64,000 nucleotides of DNA from Aliarcobacter faecis (GCF_013201705.1 NZ_CP053837.1:1-64000); one strand, 5' to 3'. Shown: positions 10,641 through 19,556, counted from the first letter of the stretch. Translations and numbers: made by a program. Notes: generated by a model from the sequence alone, not told the origin.

Positions 10641-11423
10641 TTATTTTCCTATCATAATATCAGATGCCTTGATAATTGCATCAACTTTTGTTCCAATTTG
10701 TAAATCCATATTTTTTATAGAGTTTGCAGTTACAATCGCAACAACTTTATCCTCATTTCCAATATTTATTACAACTTCAGCATTAACTGCTCCTAAACTT
10801 ATCTCTTCAATAGTACCTTTTAAACTATTTCTTGCGCTAAGTTTTAAGTTACTTTCAGTAGATAATAAAACATTACTAGATTTAATAACAGCAACAACTT
10901 CATCATCAATAGTTAAGCCAAGATTCTCGATAGAACTATTTGTGATAATAGAAACTAATCTATTTCCACTTTTTAGTTTTATTTGAACTTCAGCATTAAC
11001 TGCTCCTAATGAAATATTTTCAACTATACCAACTATTTGGTTTCTTGCACTAATTTGCATTGATAATCTCCTTATAGTTTTTAAAGATCCTGTATTCAAA
11101 TCAGTAATTCGATTTAGATTTTCAATAAACTTTCTTTGCTCCTCTTTTAACAAAAAATATGTTGTTAAAAGGTTCTCTCCATATTTTGTAAGGGTTGTTC
11201 CTCCGCCCCCCGCACCACCAGTTTCTCTTAAAACTATTGGTGTATTTGATAAATTATTCATAGCTTCAACAGTCTCCCAAGCAGTTTTATAGCTCATAGG
11301 AACTTCTTTTGCTGCTTTATTTATAGAACCAGTTTTTTTGATAGCCATAAGTAATTCAATTCTTTTTTCAAGTAAAAAAGGTTGATTTAAAAGCTCTAAA
11401 GTCAAATTTGATGATATTGACAT
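10641..11423 (-). CDS. modE: Molybdate-responsive transcriptional regulator ModE
   Basis: ModE binds operator DNA when loaded with molybdate and represses uptake genes. The 260-residue protein has an N-terminal winged helix (GSINKAAKEVPMSYKTAWET near residues 33-52), the glycine-rich TGGAGGGGTTLTKYGENLL segment near 89-107, and two C-terminal Mop domains, each beginning with a S-A-R-N molybdate motif (ISARNQIVG near 124; LSARNSLKG near 195). This is the full-length, di-Mop E. coli-type architecture. It is the first gene of the minus-strand mod operon, and a ModE-like palindrome lies immediately upstream, so autoregulation is likely. Confidence 0.95.
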   Translation of the reverse strand: MSISSNLTLELLNQPFLLEKRIELLMAIKKTGSINKAAKEVPMSYKTAWETVEAMNNLSNTPIVLRETGGAGGGGTTLTKYGENLLTTYFLLKEEQRKFIENLNRITDLNTGSLKTIRRLSMQISARNQIVGIVENISLGAVNAEVQIKLKSGNRLVSIITNSSIENLGLTIDDEVVAVIKSSNVLLSTESNLKLSARNSLKGTIEEISLGAVNAEVVINIGNEDKVVAIVTANSIKNMDLQIGTKVDAIIKASDIMIGK

Positions 11424-11434
11424 TTTAATCCTTT

Positions 11435-11457
11435 GTTATATTAAATAATATATAACG
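11435..11457. promoter_or_regulatory. ModE-like operator in front of modE
   Basis: The palindrome GTTATAT-N8-ATATAAC, with a G completing the CGTTATAT half on the minus strand, closely matches the CGNTATA...TATANCG type of site known for ModE. It lies just upstream of the modE RBS (AAAGGATT on the minus strand) and overlaps where the promoter -10 would be, as expected for repression of the mod operon. Confidence 0.7.
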
Positions 11458-11555
11458 CAAGTAAATATTAGCTTTATATACCTTAATAAATAATGTAATT
11501 TTATAAAAATAATATGTTATTATTACAAAATTTAACTATAAATAAGGCTTTCTCA

Positions 11556-12803
11556 ATGGATTTAAACTATCTTTTAATATATTTCCTTGCAACAACAGTT
11601 TTTAGTTTTTTAATAGGATTAGAAGTAAAAGCTTATATGGCAAAGTTTCATGAAAATGACGACAAAATTTTTTTAGGAACAACAAGAACTTATACCTTTA
11701 TAGGGATAGTTGGATTTATCTTCTATAAAATTGAACCTCAAAATTTCTCTATTTATATAGTTGGATTTTTAGCTATAACTTTACTTTATGCTATGTTTTT
11801 TAATAGATTATTAGAAGATAAAAAAAGTAGTATAGTTTTATACTTAGTTGCAATGATTGTTTATAGTTTTGGAAGTTTAATAAATCTTTTTCCTTTTTGG
11901 CTAGTATCTTTAATTTTTGTAATAATAATTTTTTTATTAAATGCAAAAAATAGGCTTTTAAGTTTTAATCTTAAAATTAATATTTATGAGTTAGAGACTT
12001 TAGGTAAGATTATTTTACTTTCAGCTGTTGTTTTACCTCTTCTTCCAAAAGATACAACCATTCCATATATAGGTATTTCATTATATAAAATTTGGCTTAC
12101 AGTTGTAGTAATTTCGACTATTTCATATATTAGTTATCTAATTCAGAAATATTTATTTCCATCAAAAGGTATGCTTTTAACTGGAATTTTAGGTGGGCTA
12201 TACTCTTCAACTGCTACAACTGTTGTTTTATCAAAAAAGTCTCAAGGTATAGAAAATAGCCATATTTTTACAGCTTCAGTAGTTGGGGCAACGTTGATGA
12301 TGTATTTAAGACTTACTGTAATTGCAGCAATTTTTAATATGGAAGTTTTTAAAATAGTTTTGTATCCATTTTTAGCTTTTGCAGTTATTTGCTTGATAGT
12401 AGTTTTTGTATATTATAAAAAAGCTTCAAATTGTAGTAGTAGTATTGAATTATCAGACTCAAACCCTTTAGAGTTAGGAACAGCATTTTTATTTGCATTT
12501 TTATTTATTGTAACTATGATGATTACAAATTTTGTAGTTGATAATTTTGGAGCAACAGGATTAAATGTACTATCTTTAATAATTGGATTTACAGATATTG
12601 ACCCATTTGTTTTATCTTTATTAGCTGGGAAATATAATATAGATACTGGAGCAGTTGCATCTGCTGTTATAATTGCTTCTGGAAGTAATAATATTTTAAA
12701 AGCAGTATATACAATCTGGTTTGGGAAACAAAAAGCAATTTCTGGGTTTGTATTTTTAGCTCTTTTAGGTATTTTAACAATAGTTGTAGGATTATTTTTA
12801 TAA
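11556..12803 (+). CDS. MgtC/DUF4010 family membrane protein
   Basis: The protein is highly hydrophobic with about eleven membrane segments. It begins with the MgtC-like segment LLIYFLATTVFSFLIGLEVK and an arginine-threonine motif (GTTRTYTFIGIVGF), and its C-terminal half has the DUF4010 pattern GILGGLYSSTATTVVLSKKS and IIGFTDIDPFVLSLLAGKY. Function is not established for the family; MgtC relatives are tied to Mg2+ or envelope homeostasis. I place the start at 11556 (415 residues), where AAGG lies eight bases upstream; an in-frame ATG at 11514 has no RBS. It is divergent from modE and shares its promoter region, so ModE could influence it. Confidence 0.8.
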   Translation: MDLNYLLIYFLATTVFSFLIGLEVKAYMAKFHENDDKIFLGTTRTYTFIGIVGFIFYKIEPQNFSIYIVGFLAITLLYAMFFNRLLEDKKSSIVLYLVAMIVYSFGSLINLFPFWLVSLIFVIIIFLLNAKNRLLSFNLKINIYELETLGKIILLSAVVLPLLPKDTTIPYIGISLYKIWLTVVVISTISYISYLIQKYLFPSKGMLLTGILGGLYSSTATTVVLSKKSQGIENSHIFTASVVGATLMMYLRLTVIAAIFNMEVFKIVLYPFLAFAVICLIVVFVYYKKASNCSSSIELSDSNPLELGTAFLFAFLFIVTMMITNFVVDNFGATGLNVLSLIIGFTDIDPFVLSLLAGKYNIDTGAVASAVIIASGSNNILKAVYTIWFGKQKAISGFVFLALLGILTIVVGLFL

Positions 12804-12911
12804 TTTTCCTACATATGGTTACACTTTTATTAAAATTTAGTATAAGTTTTTAAAATAAATGTAAATAAAATAAATTTTTGATATAATCAGAAAAATTAAA
12901 ATATTGATAAT

Positions 12912-12963
12912 CGATGAGTATAAAACTTACAGCAGAAGTTTAACTAAAACACTATACTCATCG
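12912..12963. other. Two-tier inverted repeat between convergent genes
   Basis: An 11-bp perfect inverted repeat, CGATGAGTATA at 12912-12922 and TATACTCATCG at 12953-12963, encloses a second 6-bp stem, AAACTT at 12923-12928 with AAGTTT at 12936-12941, leaving ACAGCAG as loop. There is no T-run on either side, so it is an atypical terminator. A TATAAT box is at 12882-12887, about 25 bases before it, so a small structured RNA is possible. It lies between the ends of two convergent genes. Confidence 0.45.
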
Positions 12964-12992
12964 CTTATTAATTTATAGCTCTATCTATTTTA

Positions 12993-13520
12993 CTAAGATA
13001 ACTCTTTTATGTATTCAATATATTTTTTTGCAAAAGTATTTAATGTCTCTTCACTCAATTTTTTTTCTGTTCCATAAGTAATAAAAGGTTTTTTATAATC
13101 CATTTTTATATAGTTTGCAGTACCAAAAAATGGAAAAAGAAACTCTTCAACAGTTTTTTTGTCTTTACCTGATTCACAAAATGCTTTTTCATCTCCTCCA
13201 CAACTAACAGCAATAGCAAAAGACTTATTTTCTAAATTATAATTATTTCCATATGCAAAATTATGTTCAAGTACAATATCAAAATACTCTTTTAAAAGAG
13301 AAGGTGAACTAAACCAGTACATTGGGAATTGGAAAACTATAACATCATGCTTTAATAATAGTTCTTGTTCTTCTTTTGAATTTATTTCAAAATCTTTGAA
13401 TTTTGAGTACAAATTATTTATTGTTACATTTTCAAGTGTATTAATTGCATTGAAAAGTTTTTTATTTACAACTGATTTCTCAAAATTTGGGTGAACTAAA
13501 TTTACTAATATTTTCTTCAT
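12993..13520 (-). CDS. Flavodoxin-fold NAD(P)H oxidoreductase (quinone reductase type)
   Basis: The 175-residue protein belongs to the flavodoxin-like NAD(P)H dehydrogenase (quinone)/KefF-MdaB group, which uses FMN or FAD for two-electron reduction of quinones. Visible features are the N-terminal strand and phosphate loop (KKILVNLVHPNFEKSVVNKK), the FQFPMYWFSSPSLLKEYFD motif near residues 75-93 typical of the family, and SFAIAVSCGGDEKAF near 110-125. I choose the ATG at 13520, which has the RBS AAAAAAGGA upstream; a longer reading to 13568 lacks one. It is divergent from an HxlR regulator, a common arrangement in which the regulator controls the reductase in response to electrophiles or quinones. 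Confidence 0.85.
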   Translation of the reverse strand: MKKILVNLVHPNFEKSVVNKKLFNAINTLENVTINNLYSKFKDFEINSKEEQELLLKHDVIVFQFPMYWFSSPSLLKEYFDIVLEHNFAYGNNYNLENKSFAIAVSCGGDEKAFCESGKDKKTVEEFLFPFFGTANYIKMDYKKPFITYGTEKKLSEETLNTFAKKYIEYIKELS

Positions 13521-13545
13521 ATTAAATCCTTTTTTTATAAATTTT

Positions 13546-13607
13546 GATAGTATTATATTAAAATACAAAATAAAATGTAAGTATGTACTTTTATGTAATA
13601 TACTATC
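13546..13607. promoter_or_regulatory. Divergent promoter region with inverted repeats
   Basis: The 103-base gap between the reductase and the HxlR regulator contains the inverted repeat GATAGTAT (13546-13553) and ATACTATC (13600-13607), and in the middle AGTATGTACT. HxlR proteins bind inverted repeats in such divergent regions. The outer arms are 46 bases apart, so they could also be two half sites for two dimers. Confidence 0.45.
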
Positions 13608-13623
13608 AAAAAGGAAAGTGTAT

Positions 13624-13968
13624 ATGAAAGAAAAAGAATCTAAGAATATAACTGAGACACCATTTGGCTATACTTTATCTTTAATTTCAGGGAAATGGAA
13701 GATGATAATTTTATATCTATTATCAGAACATGAAGTTATTAGGTATAACGAATTGCAAAGAAAAATAGGTGGTATTACTTATAAAATGCTTAGTTCTCAG
13801 CTAAAAGAATTAGAATCAGATGAATTGATTAATAGAAAAGAGTATCCAATGATACCACCAAAAGTTGAATATAGTTTAACAAATCGTGGCAAATCACTTA
13901 TTCCTATTTTAGATGGAATGTGTCGTTGGGGTTCAAAAGAGAGACCTGAACTACTTTGTATTGTATAA
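13624..13968 (+). CDS. HxlR-family transcriptional regulator
   Basis: This 114-residue protein is a stand-alone HxlR winged-helix regulator: LSLISGKWKMIILYLLSEHE near residues 15-34, the helix-turn-helix RYNELQRKIGGITYKMLSSQ, LKELESDELINRKEYPMIPP and the wing VEYSLTNRGKSLIPIL. All hallmarks of the family (GKW, RF/RYxEL, YxLT) are present. One cysteine (RW preceded by MC) lies near residue 100 and another near the C-terminus; redox sensing is possible but inferred. The ATG at 13624 is preferred over the GTG at 13618 because AGGA is eight bases upstream of it. It is divergent from the flavodoxin-fold reductase. Confidence 0.9.
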   Translation: MKEKESKNITETPFGYTLSLISGKWKMIILYLLSEHEVIRYNELQRKIGGITYKMLSSQLKELESDELINRKEYPMIPPKVEYSLTNRGKSLIPILDGMCRWGSKERPELLCIV

Positions 13969-13975
13969 ATGTTTT

Positions 13976-14803
13976 TTATAGTTCCATTTTCTTTAAATAA
14001 TCACTAATCTTTGGAATATTATCTTTTCTACAAATTAGGCAAGTTGGTATATTTGCTTCAGTTTTTGGCAAAATAGTAATTTTTATATCTTTATCATATC
14101 CCATTTTCTTTACTATACTTATAGGAAGTAAAGTTTTTCCCATTCCAACTTTTATACAAGATAAAATTGTCTCTAAATTACCAAAAGATAAGCTTTTTTC
14201 AACATAGATATTTTTTTGTTTATAATAACTTTTTAAAAACTCATCATATACACAACCATCTTTAAAGGTCAAAGTTACATTTGGAGTATTTTTCTCTTGA
14301 GGTTCCAAAATAGCAATTTCTTCTTCAAATTTTTTTAAAACCATTAAACTATCATTTGTGGGCTCACCACTAACAAAGGCAATATCAACTTTATAATCTA
14401 AGATTAATTGCATAATATCTTTTGTAGTTCCTGTAAAAAGTTCAAGTTGTGTATTTGGAAAATCTTTGTGAAGTTTTAGTAAAAAAGGGGAGATTCTTAC
14501 AACTGCATTACAATCAGTTGAGCCAATCTTTAAAGAACTTAATATGGTATCTTCACATAAACTAGCTATTGAGCTTTCCATTTTATGAATTATCTCCAAA
14601 GCTTGTGGGTAAAATTTATCTCCATTTGAAGTTAAAATTACCCCTTTTGGAACTCTATGAAAAAGTTCTAATCCTAAGATTTTTTCAAGCTGTTTTACTC
14701 TTGAAGTTACATTTGATTGTGTACATTTTAGTTCATTTGATGCAATAGAGATACTTTTATGGTTTGCAACACTTACAAAAACTTTTAATAAATTTAAATC
14801 CAT
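13976..14803 (-). CDS. LysR-family transcriptional regulator
   Basis: The 275-residue protein has the LysR N-terminal winged helix (LNLLKVFVSVANHKSISIAS, then LKCTQSNVTSRVKQLEKILG, LELFHRVPKGVILTSNG) and a periplasmic-binding-like effector domain (LKIGSTDCNAVVRISPFLLK, VDIAFVSGEP, CIKVGMGKTLLPISIV). The start at 14803 has AGGG eight bases upstream; the longer in-frame reading to 14830 has no RBS. It is divergent from a YbfB-type transporter gene and probably regulates it. The effector is unknown. It ends eight bases from the HxlR gene end (convergent). Confidence 0.93.
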   Translation of the reverse strand: MDLNLLKVFVSVANHKSISIASNELKCTQSNVTSRVKQLEKILGLELFHRVPKGVILTSNGDKFYPQALEIIHKMESSIASLCEDTILSSLKIGSTDCNAVVRISPFLLKLHKDFPNTQLELFTGTTKDIMQLILDYKVDIAFVSGEPTNDSLMVLKKFEEEIAILEPQEKNTPNVTLTFKDGCVYDEFLKSYYKQKNIYVEKSLSFGNLETILSCIKVGMGKTLLPISIVKKMGYDKDIKITILPKTEANIPTCLICRKDNIPKISDYLKKMEL

Positions 14804-14896
14804 ATCATTTTCCCTTATATCACCTATCATTATTGATTATTTGACATAGAATAATCTTTAGTGATATGATAACAAAATTTTGACAAGGATGAGATA

Positions 14897-16078
14897 ATGT
14901 TAAAACTTTTTGATAGGAATAATAATATAGCAATTTTAATAGCAGGTATTTTTTCTATAATTATTGGTTTAGGAGTTGCTAGATTTGCTTTTACTGGGCT
15001 AATTCCTGCTATGTTGGATGATTATTTAAGTATAAAATTTGTAGGAATTTTAGCATCATTAAATTTTGCTGGATATTTAAGTGGATCACTATTTTCAATA
15101 TTTATTAAAGATATAAATGTAAAAGTTTATTTGTATAGATTTGGAGTTGTTTTAGCAATTCTTACAACATTTGTTTTATCATATAGTGATAATAACACAC
15201 TTTGGATGATATCAAGGGTATTAGCTGGTTTTGCAGGAGCTATGTGTTTGATTGTTGGGACAGCAATTGTTATGCAGAAATTAACTATTAAAAGTAAAAC
15301 AAAAGCTATGGGGATTCATTTTAGTGGGATTGGATTTTCAATTTTAACAACAGATTTAATTGCAAGATTTATTTTGAGTTTAAATTATACTTGGAGAGAT
15401 TCTTGGAGTGTTTTAGCAATATTTGCAATAATTTTATCATTTTATAGTGTTTACATTTTATCTTTTGATAAAGAGGTTAAGCAAAAAGCAGTTAAAACAA
15501 AATTTGATTTCTCTATTTTTACTCCTTTTGTAATAGTTTTGATTATGGCATATTTCGCTGAAGGTGTCGGATTTGTCGTACAAGCTACATTTTTACCTGA
15601 TATTATAAATAATCTTAAAGGGTTAGAAGGGTATGGGAGTATTACTTGGACACTTGTTGGGGTTGCTGGAATACCATCTTGTATTATTTGGATGCTATTA
15701 GCACATAGATTTGGAAGTTCAAATATAATTATAATTGCTTTATTACTACAAGCAGTTGGTATTTTGATACCAGTTTTTTCTACAAATGTTTACCTAAATC
15801 TTTTAAGTGGAGTTTTATATGGAGGAACATTTATAGGGCTTGTTGCACTTTTTATGAATCTTGGAGGACAATTATCAAAAGGAAATCCAGTAGTTTTAAT
15901 GGGTGCTTTAACAACTTCTTATGGAATAGGGCAGGTAATTGCACCATTATATAGTGTATATTTTATTGAAAAATATGGAAGTTATGATTATGCACTTATT
16001 TTAACAGCTATTATTGTAGTTGGTGGAGCTATTTTACTATTAATGGCAAAGAAATTTGAGCCAAAAGATATAGATTAA
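14897..16078 (+). CDS. YbfB/YjiJ-type MFS transporter
   Basis: This 393-residue protein has about twelve membrane segments and the YbfB/YjiJ (MFS_4) pattern: an N-terminal IIIGLGVARFAFTGLIPAML near residues 21-40, a second-half start FVIVLIMAYFAEGVGFVVQA near 211-230 followed by TFLPDII, and GVLYGGTFIGLVALFMNLGG. Substrates of this branch are poorly known. The ATG has the RBS AAGGATGAG. It is divergent from the LysR gene, which is the usual sign of regulation by it. The last four bases overlap the convergent sulfite-reductase-family gene. Confidence 0.87.
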   Translation: MLKLFDRNNNIAILIAGIFSIIIGLGVARFAFTGLIPAMLDDYLSIKFVGILASLNFAGYLSGSLFSIFIKDINVKVYLYRFGVVLAILTTFVLSYSDNNTLWMISRVLAGFAGAMCLIVGTAIVMQKLTIKSKTKAMGIHFSGIGFSILTTDLIARFILSLNYTWRDSWSVLAIFAIILSFYSVYILSFDKEVKQKAVKTKFDFSIFTPFVIVLIMAYFAEGVGFVVQATFLPDIINNLKGLEGYGSITWTLVGVAGIPSCIIWMLLAHRFGSSNIIIIALLLQAVGILIPVFSTNVYLNLLSGVLYGGTFIGLVALFMNLGGQLSKGNPVVLMGALTTSYGIGQVIAPLYSVYFIEKYGSYDYALILTAIIVVGGAILLLMAKKFEPKDID

Positions 16079-17157
16079 AAAGTTAATTCTATATCTTTTA
16101 ACTTAGAGATTAAATTTTCGTTATTTTGTGTAGGAACATCTAAAACTATAATATTCGATTTATGAGTTATTTTTAGTTTTGTTGCACCAAACTCTTCTAA
16201 ACTTGTAATTAGTTTTTCTAAATCTTTTTTTGAGATTTTTGCACTTTTTGATTTAAATCCTATAAAAGAGTAACCACTTTTTACACTCTCATTTATTCCC
16301 ATTCTTGGTTTTTTTGGCTCTATTCTTGTATTTATAAAACAAGGGTCTTGAATTTTAAAATCTAGCATAGATGATAAAATATTGTTAAAATTTATTAATT
16401 CTAAATTTTTTATAAAGCTTTCAAAATTAGTAGATTCTTGTTCTTCTCTTGGACCAAAATCTTTATAAATATTTGCAATAGCTCTAGCTGTTGGGATAAT
16501 TTGAGAGCTTGTTATATTTCCAATGTAAGTATCTAAGATTTTTACATCAAATACTATTTTATCTTTTACATTTTTAGAGGCATTAAAACTAACATCAGGA
16601 GTAAATCCTGCATCACAACCCTCACGGTAACCACTTATTGCAAACTGTAAAGAGTTTGGTAGATTAAAGAAGTTTTTATTTCCAACAAAAGTTTTATTTA
16701 ATTTATTTGCTAACTCTTCAACATCAAAGATTTGAGTTTTATCAAGACCATTTACAGGGCAAGTTATAACTTTCTTTATACTATGTCCTGATTCAAAAAA
16801 GCTTGATAAATCTTGCTCTTTTAAAAGATTAAATATTTTTGGAAGAGAAAAAAGCTTTAAATTTTTAAGCTCTAACTTTTGACCCTCTTTAAAGTTTAAC
16901 TCTTCTATATCAAATTCGTTTAAGATATTTGATATAGTTTTTAATTGATTTAAATTTAGTTCACCTAAATTTAATGGAATTTTTAAGTTAAAAAATGTTT
17001 GTTCACTATCATTTGCATAAATTCCATACCATTTAAATCGCTCTAAATCTTCTTTTGTTACTCTTTCACCTGTAACACAATAGTAAAAAATATCAGCAAT
17101 AATATCACTGCTTGATTTATCACTTTTTATTTTTTCCATATTTAAGTTGTAAGACAT
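16075..17157 (-). CDS. Nitrite/sulfite reductase family protein lacking the catalytic C-terminal domain
   Basis: The 360-residue protein follows the first three modules of a NirA/CysI-type siroheme reductase. Residues 40-110 are the first ferredoxin-like half domain (FKWYGIYAND ... GELNLNQLKTISNIL). Residues 125-240 are the first siroheme-fold module, which is vestigial in the family (VITCPVNGLDK; NLPNSLQFAISGYREGCD). Residues 287-355 are the second ferredoxin-like half domain (GINESVKSGYSFIGFK). The final module, which carries the four Cys ligands (C-x5-C and C-x3-C) of the 4Fe-4S/siroheme site, is absent; family members are usually over 500 residues. It is the last gene of the cys run, nine bases after cysN. 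Catalysis alone seems unlikely. It may be a subunit, a remnant, or a partner of a separate catalytic protein. Confidence 0.75.
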   Translation of the reverse strand: MSYNLNMEKIKSDKSSSDIIADIFYYCVTGERVTKEDLERFKWYGIYANDSEQTFFNLKIPLNLGELNLNQLKTISNILNEFDIEELNFKEGQKLELKNLKLFSLPKIFNLLKEQDLSSFFESGHSIKKVITCPVNGLDKTQIFDVEELANKLNKTFVGNKNFFNLPNSLQFAISGYREGCDAGFTPDVSFNASKNVKDKIVFDVKILDTYIGNITSSQIIPTARAIANIYKDFGPREEQESTNFESFIKNLELINFNNILSSMLDFKIQDPCFINTRIEPKKPRMGINESVKSGYSFIGFKSKSAKISKKDLEKLITSLEEFGATKLKITHKSNIIVLDVPTQNNENLISKLKDIELTF

Positions 17158-17166
17158 AAAAAACCT

Positions 17167-18561
17167 TTAAAAAATTTCTTTACATTCCCAGTGTGGAAAA
17201 TGTTTTCTAACAAGAGCATTAAACTCTATTTCAAAAGCACTATAAGAGCTATCTTTTTTACTTTGATCACTTGATTTTGCTCTTATCATTCCAGCACCGA
17301 CTGTATTATTTGTAACTCTATCAATTACAATAAAGCTACCCATTGATTTAATCTTATCATAAGTATCATAGGCGATAATTTGTTCTAAATCAAGCTTTGC
17401 TCTAGCAATTTCGTTTAGATTTAGAGTATTTGTTGCACTTCTTTCTAAAGTATTTACATCAGTTTTATAATAAAATTGGCTAATAGTTCCAACTGTTGAG
17501 CTTGTTGCTCTTTTTATAAAATATTGTTTTCCTTTTATAAGAGGATCTTCACTAAGCCATACTAGATCAACATCAAAATTATTTGCTTCATCTGCTTGTT
17601 CATCACTTTTAACAATAACATCACCACGACTTATATCAATCTCATCTTCAAGGGTAAGAGTAATTGCTTGTTCTGCATAGGCATACTCTAAATTTCCATC
17701 ATAAGTTACAATCTCTTTTATTTTTGAACTTTTTTTAGATGGTAAAACAGTTATTTCATCGCCAACTTTTATAACTCCACTTGCAACTGTTCCACAAAAT
17801 CCTCTAAAATCAAGATTTGGTCTATTTACATATTGAACAGGAAATCTAAAATGAGTTAAATCTCTATCACTATCAATTTGTACATTTTCTAAATGTTGCA
17901 TTAGAGTTTCACCTTTATACCAAGGAGATTTACTACTTCTTTCAACTACATTATCCCCATTTAGTGCAGATAGTGGAATCAAAGTTATATTGTTTGTAAG
18001 CCCTAACTCTTTTGCAAATTTTAGATAATCCTCTTTTATATTATTAAAAATATCTTCTCTAAAATCCATCAAATCCATCTTATTTACTGCTACAACAATA
18101 TGTTTTATCCCTAAAAGCTTATTTATAAAAGAGTGTCTTTTTGTTTGAGTTTGTACCCCATATCTTGCATCTATTAAAATAATTGCCAAATTTGCTGTAC
18201 TTGCACCCGTTGCCATATTTCTTGTATATTGCTCATGTCCTGGAGTATCAGCAATGATAAATTTTCTTTTATCTGTTGCAAAATATCTATAGGCAACATC
18301 AATAGTAATCCCTTGTTCTCTCTCACTTTGAAGCCCATCAACTAAAAGTGATAAATCAAATTCATTATCTGTTGAATTATTCTTTTTACTATCTTTTTTT
18401 ATACTTGCTAATTGGTCTTCAAAAATCATCTTAGAATCGTGAAGTAATCTTCCAATAAGTGTAGATTTTCCATCATCAACATTCCCACAAGTAATAAATC
18501 TAAGAAGTTGTTTATTTTCATGCTCTTTTAAATAAGCTTTAATATCATCAATTTTTTCCAT
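17167..18561 (-). CDS. cysN: Sulfate adenylyltransferase subunit 1 (GTPase)
   Basis: CysN is the GTPase subunit that drives APS formation by CysD. The 464-residue protein has the EF-Tu-like G motifs: GNVDDGKSTLIG near residue 27, DTPGHEQY near 109, NKMD near 164, and ALNG. Two beta-barrel domains follow. There is no fused APS kinase (CysC) domain, which fits an APS-reducing rather than PAPS-reducing pathway. The start lies one base after the cysD stop, so the subunits are translated together. Confidence 0.96.
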   Translation of the reverse strand: MEKIDDIKAYLKEHENKQLLRFITCGNVDDGKSTLIGRLLHDSKMIFEDQLASIKKDSKKNNSTDNEFDLSLLVDGLQSEREQGITIDVAYRYFATDKRKFIIADTPGHEQYTRNMATGASTANLAIILIDARYGVQTQTKRHSFINKLLGIKHIVVAVNKMDLMDFREDIFNNIKEDYLKFAKELGLTNNITLIPLSALNGDNVVERSSKSPWYKGETLMQHLENVQIDSDRDLTHFRFPVQYVNRPNLDFRGFCGTVASGVIKVGDEITVLPSKKSSKIKEIVTYDGNLEYAYAEQAITLTLEDEIDISRGDVIVKSDEQADEANNFDVDLVWLSEDPLIKGKQYFIKRATSSTVGTISQFYYKTDVNTLERSATNTLNLNEIARAKLDLEQIIAYDTYDKIKSMGSFIVIDRVTNNTVGAGMIRAKSSDQSKKDSSYSAFEIEFNALVRKHFPHWECKEIF

Positions 18562-18562
18562 T

Positions 18563-19474
18563 TTAAAAATATCCTTCTATTTTTTTCTTCTCCATAGACC
18601 CAGCACTATCGTTGTCTATAACTCTTCCTTGTCGCTCACTTGTTTTTGATAAAAGCATCTCTTCAATTATCTCTTCAAGTGTTGTTGCAGTTGAGTTTAC
18701 AGCTCCTGTTAGTGGATAACAACCAAGAGTTCTAAATCGTACCCATTCTTCTTTTATTACATCATCTTTTGATATTGGCATTCTGTTATCATCTACCATG
18801 ATTTTTACACCATCTTTTTCAACTACAGGTCTTTTAGCAGCAAAATATAGAGGAACAATAGGAATTTGCTCCAAATAAATATATTGCCAAATATCTAATT
18901 CTGTCCAGTTTGAAAGTGGAAAAACTCTAATGCTTTCATCTTTGTGAACTCTTGCATTGTAGATATTCCATAGTTCAGGTCTTTGGTTTTTTGGATCCCA
19001 TCTATGATTTTTATCTCTAAAAGAGTATATTCTCTCTTTTGCTCTACTTTTCTCTTCATCTCGTCGTGCACCTCCAAAAACAGCATCAAATTTATATTTA
19101 TTTAGAGCTTGTTTTAAACCTTGAGTTTTCATAATATCTGTATGAACTGCACTTCCATGAGTAAAAGGACTGATATTCATCTCAATTCCTTCAGGATTTG
19201 TATGAACTAAAAGTTCAAAACCTTCCTCTTTTGCTCTTTTATCTCTAAAAGCAATCATCTCTTTAAATTTCCATAAAGTATCCACATGTAAAAGTGGAAA
19301 TGGTAACTTTGCAGGAGCAAAAGCTTTTAGTGCAAGATGAAGCATAACTGCTGAATCTTTTCCCACACTATACATCATTACAGGATTATCAAACTCTGCA
19401 ACAACTTCTCTTATTATATGAATTGATTCTGCTTCAAGTTGTTTTAAATGTGTTAATTGTTTTGTATCTAACAT
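18563..19474 (-). CDS. cysD: Sulfate adenylyltransferase subunit 2
   Basis: CysD carries the ATP-pyrophosphatase site that adenylates sulfate to APS. The 303-residue protein has the PP-loop motif [19 protein letters not shown] near residues 34-52, the [17 protein letters not shown] motif near 134-150, and the C-terminal [10 protein letters not shown] and ERQGRVID segments. This is the normal length for the family. It follows cysH after 82 bases and precedes cysN directly. Its start context includes AAGGAAAAAA as ribosome binding site. Confidence 0.97.
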   Translation of the reverse strand: MLDTKQLTHLKQLEAESIHIIREVVAEFDNPVMMYSVGKDSAVMLHLALKAFAPAKLPFPLLHVDTLWKFKEMIAFRDKRAKEEGFELLVHTNPEGIEMNISPFTHGSAVHTDIMKTQGLKQALNKYKFDAVFGGARRDEEKSRAKERIYSFRDKNHRWDPKNQRPELWNIYNARVHKDESIRVFPLSNWTELDIWQYIYLEQIPIVPLYFAAKRPVVEKDGVKIMVDDNRMPISKDDVIKEEWVRFRTLGCYPLTGAVNSTATTLEEIIEEMLLSKTSERQGRVIDNDSAGSMEKKKIEGYF

Positions 19475-19556
19475 TTAATATTTTTTCCTTTTTATTCATT
19501 TTTGGAACTTGGAATTTCCTTTACAAATCAATGATTGTTAAAGGTTTTATTCCTTT

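Noticed and set aside
16075-17157. A complete sulfite reductase (cysI) call
   Set aside because: The C-terminal module with the four cluster cysteines is missing, so the full enzyme name is not supported.
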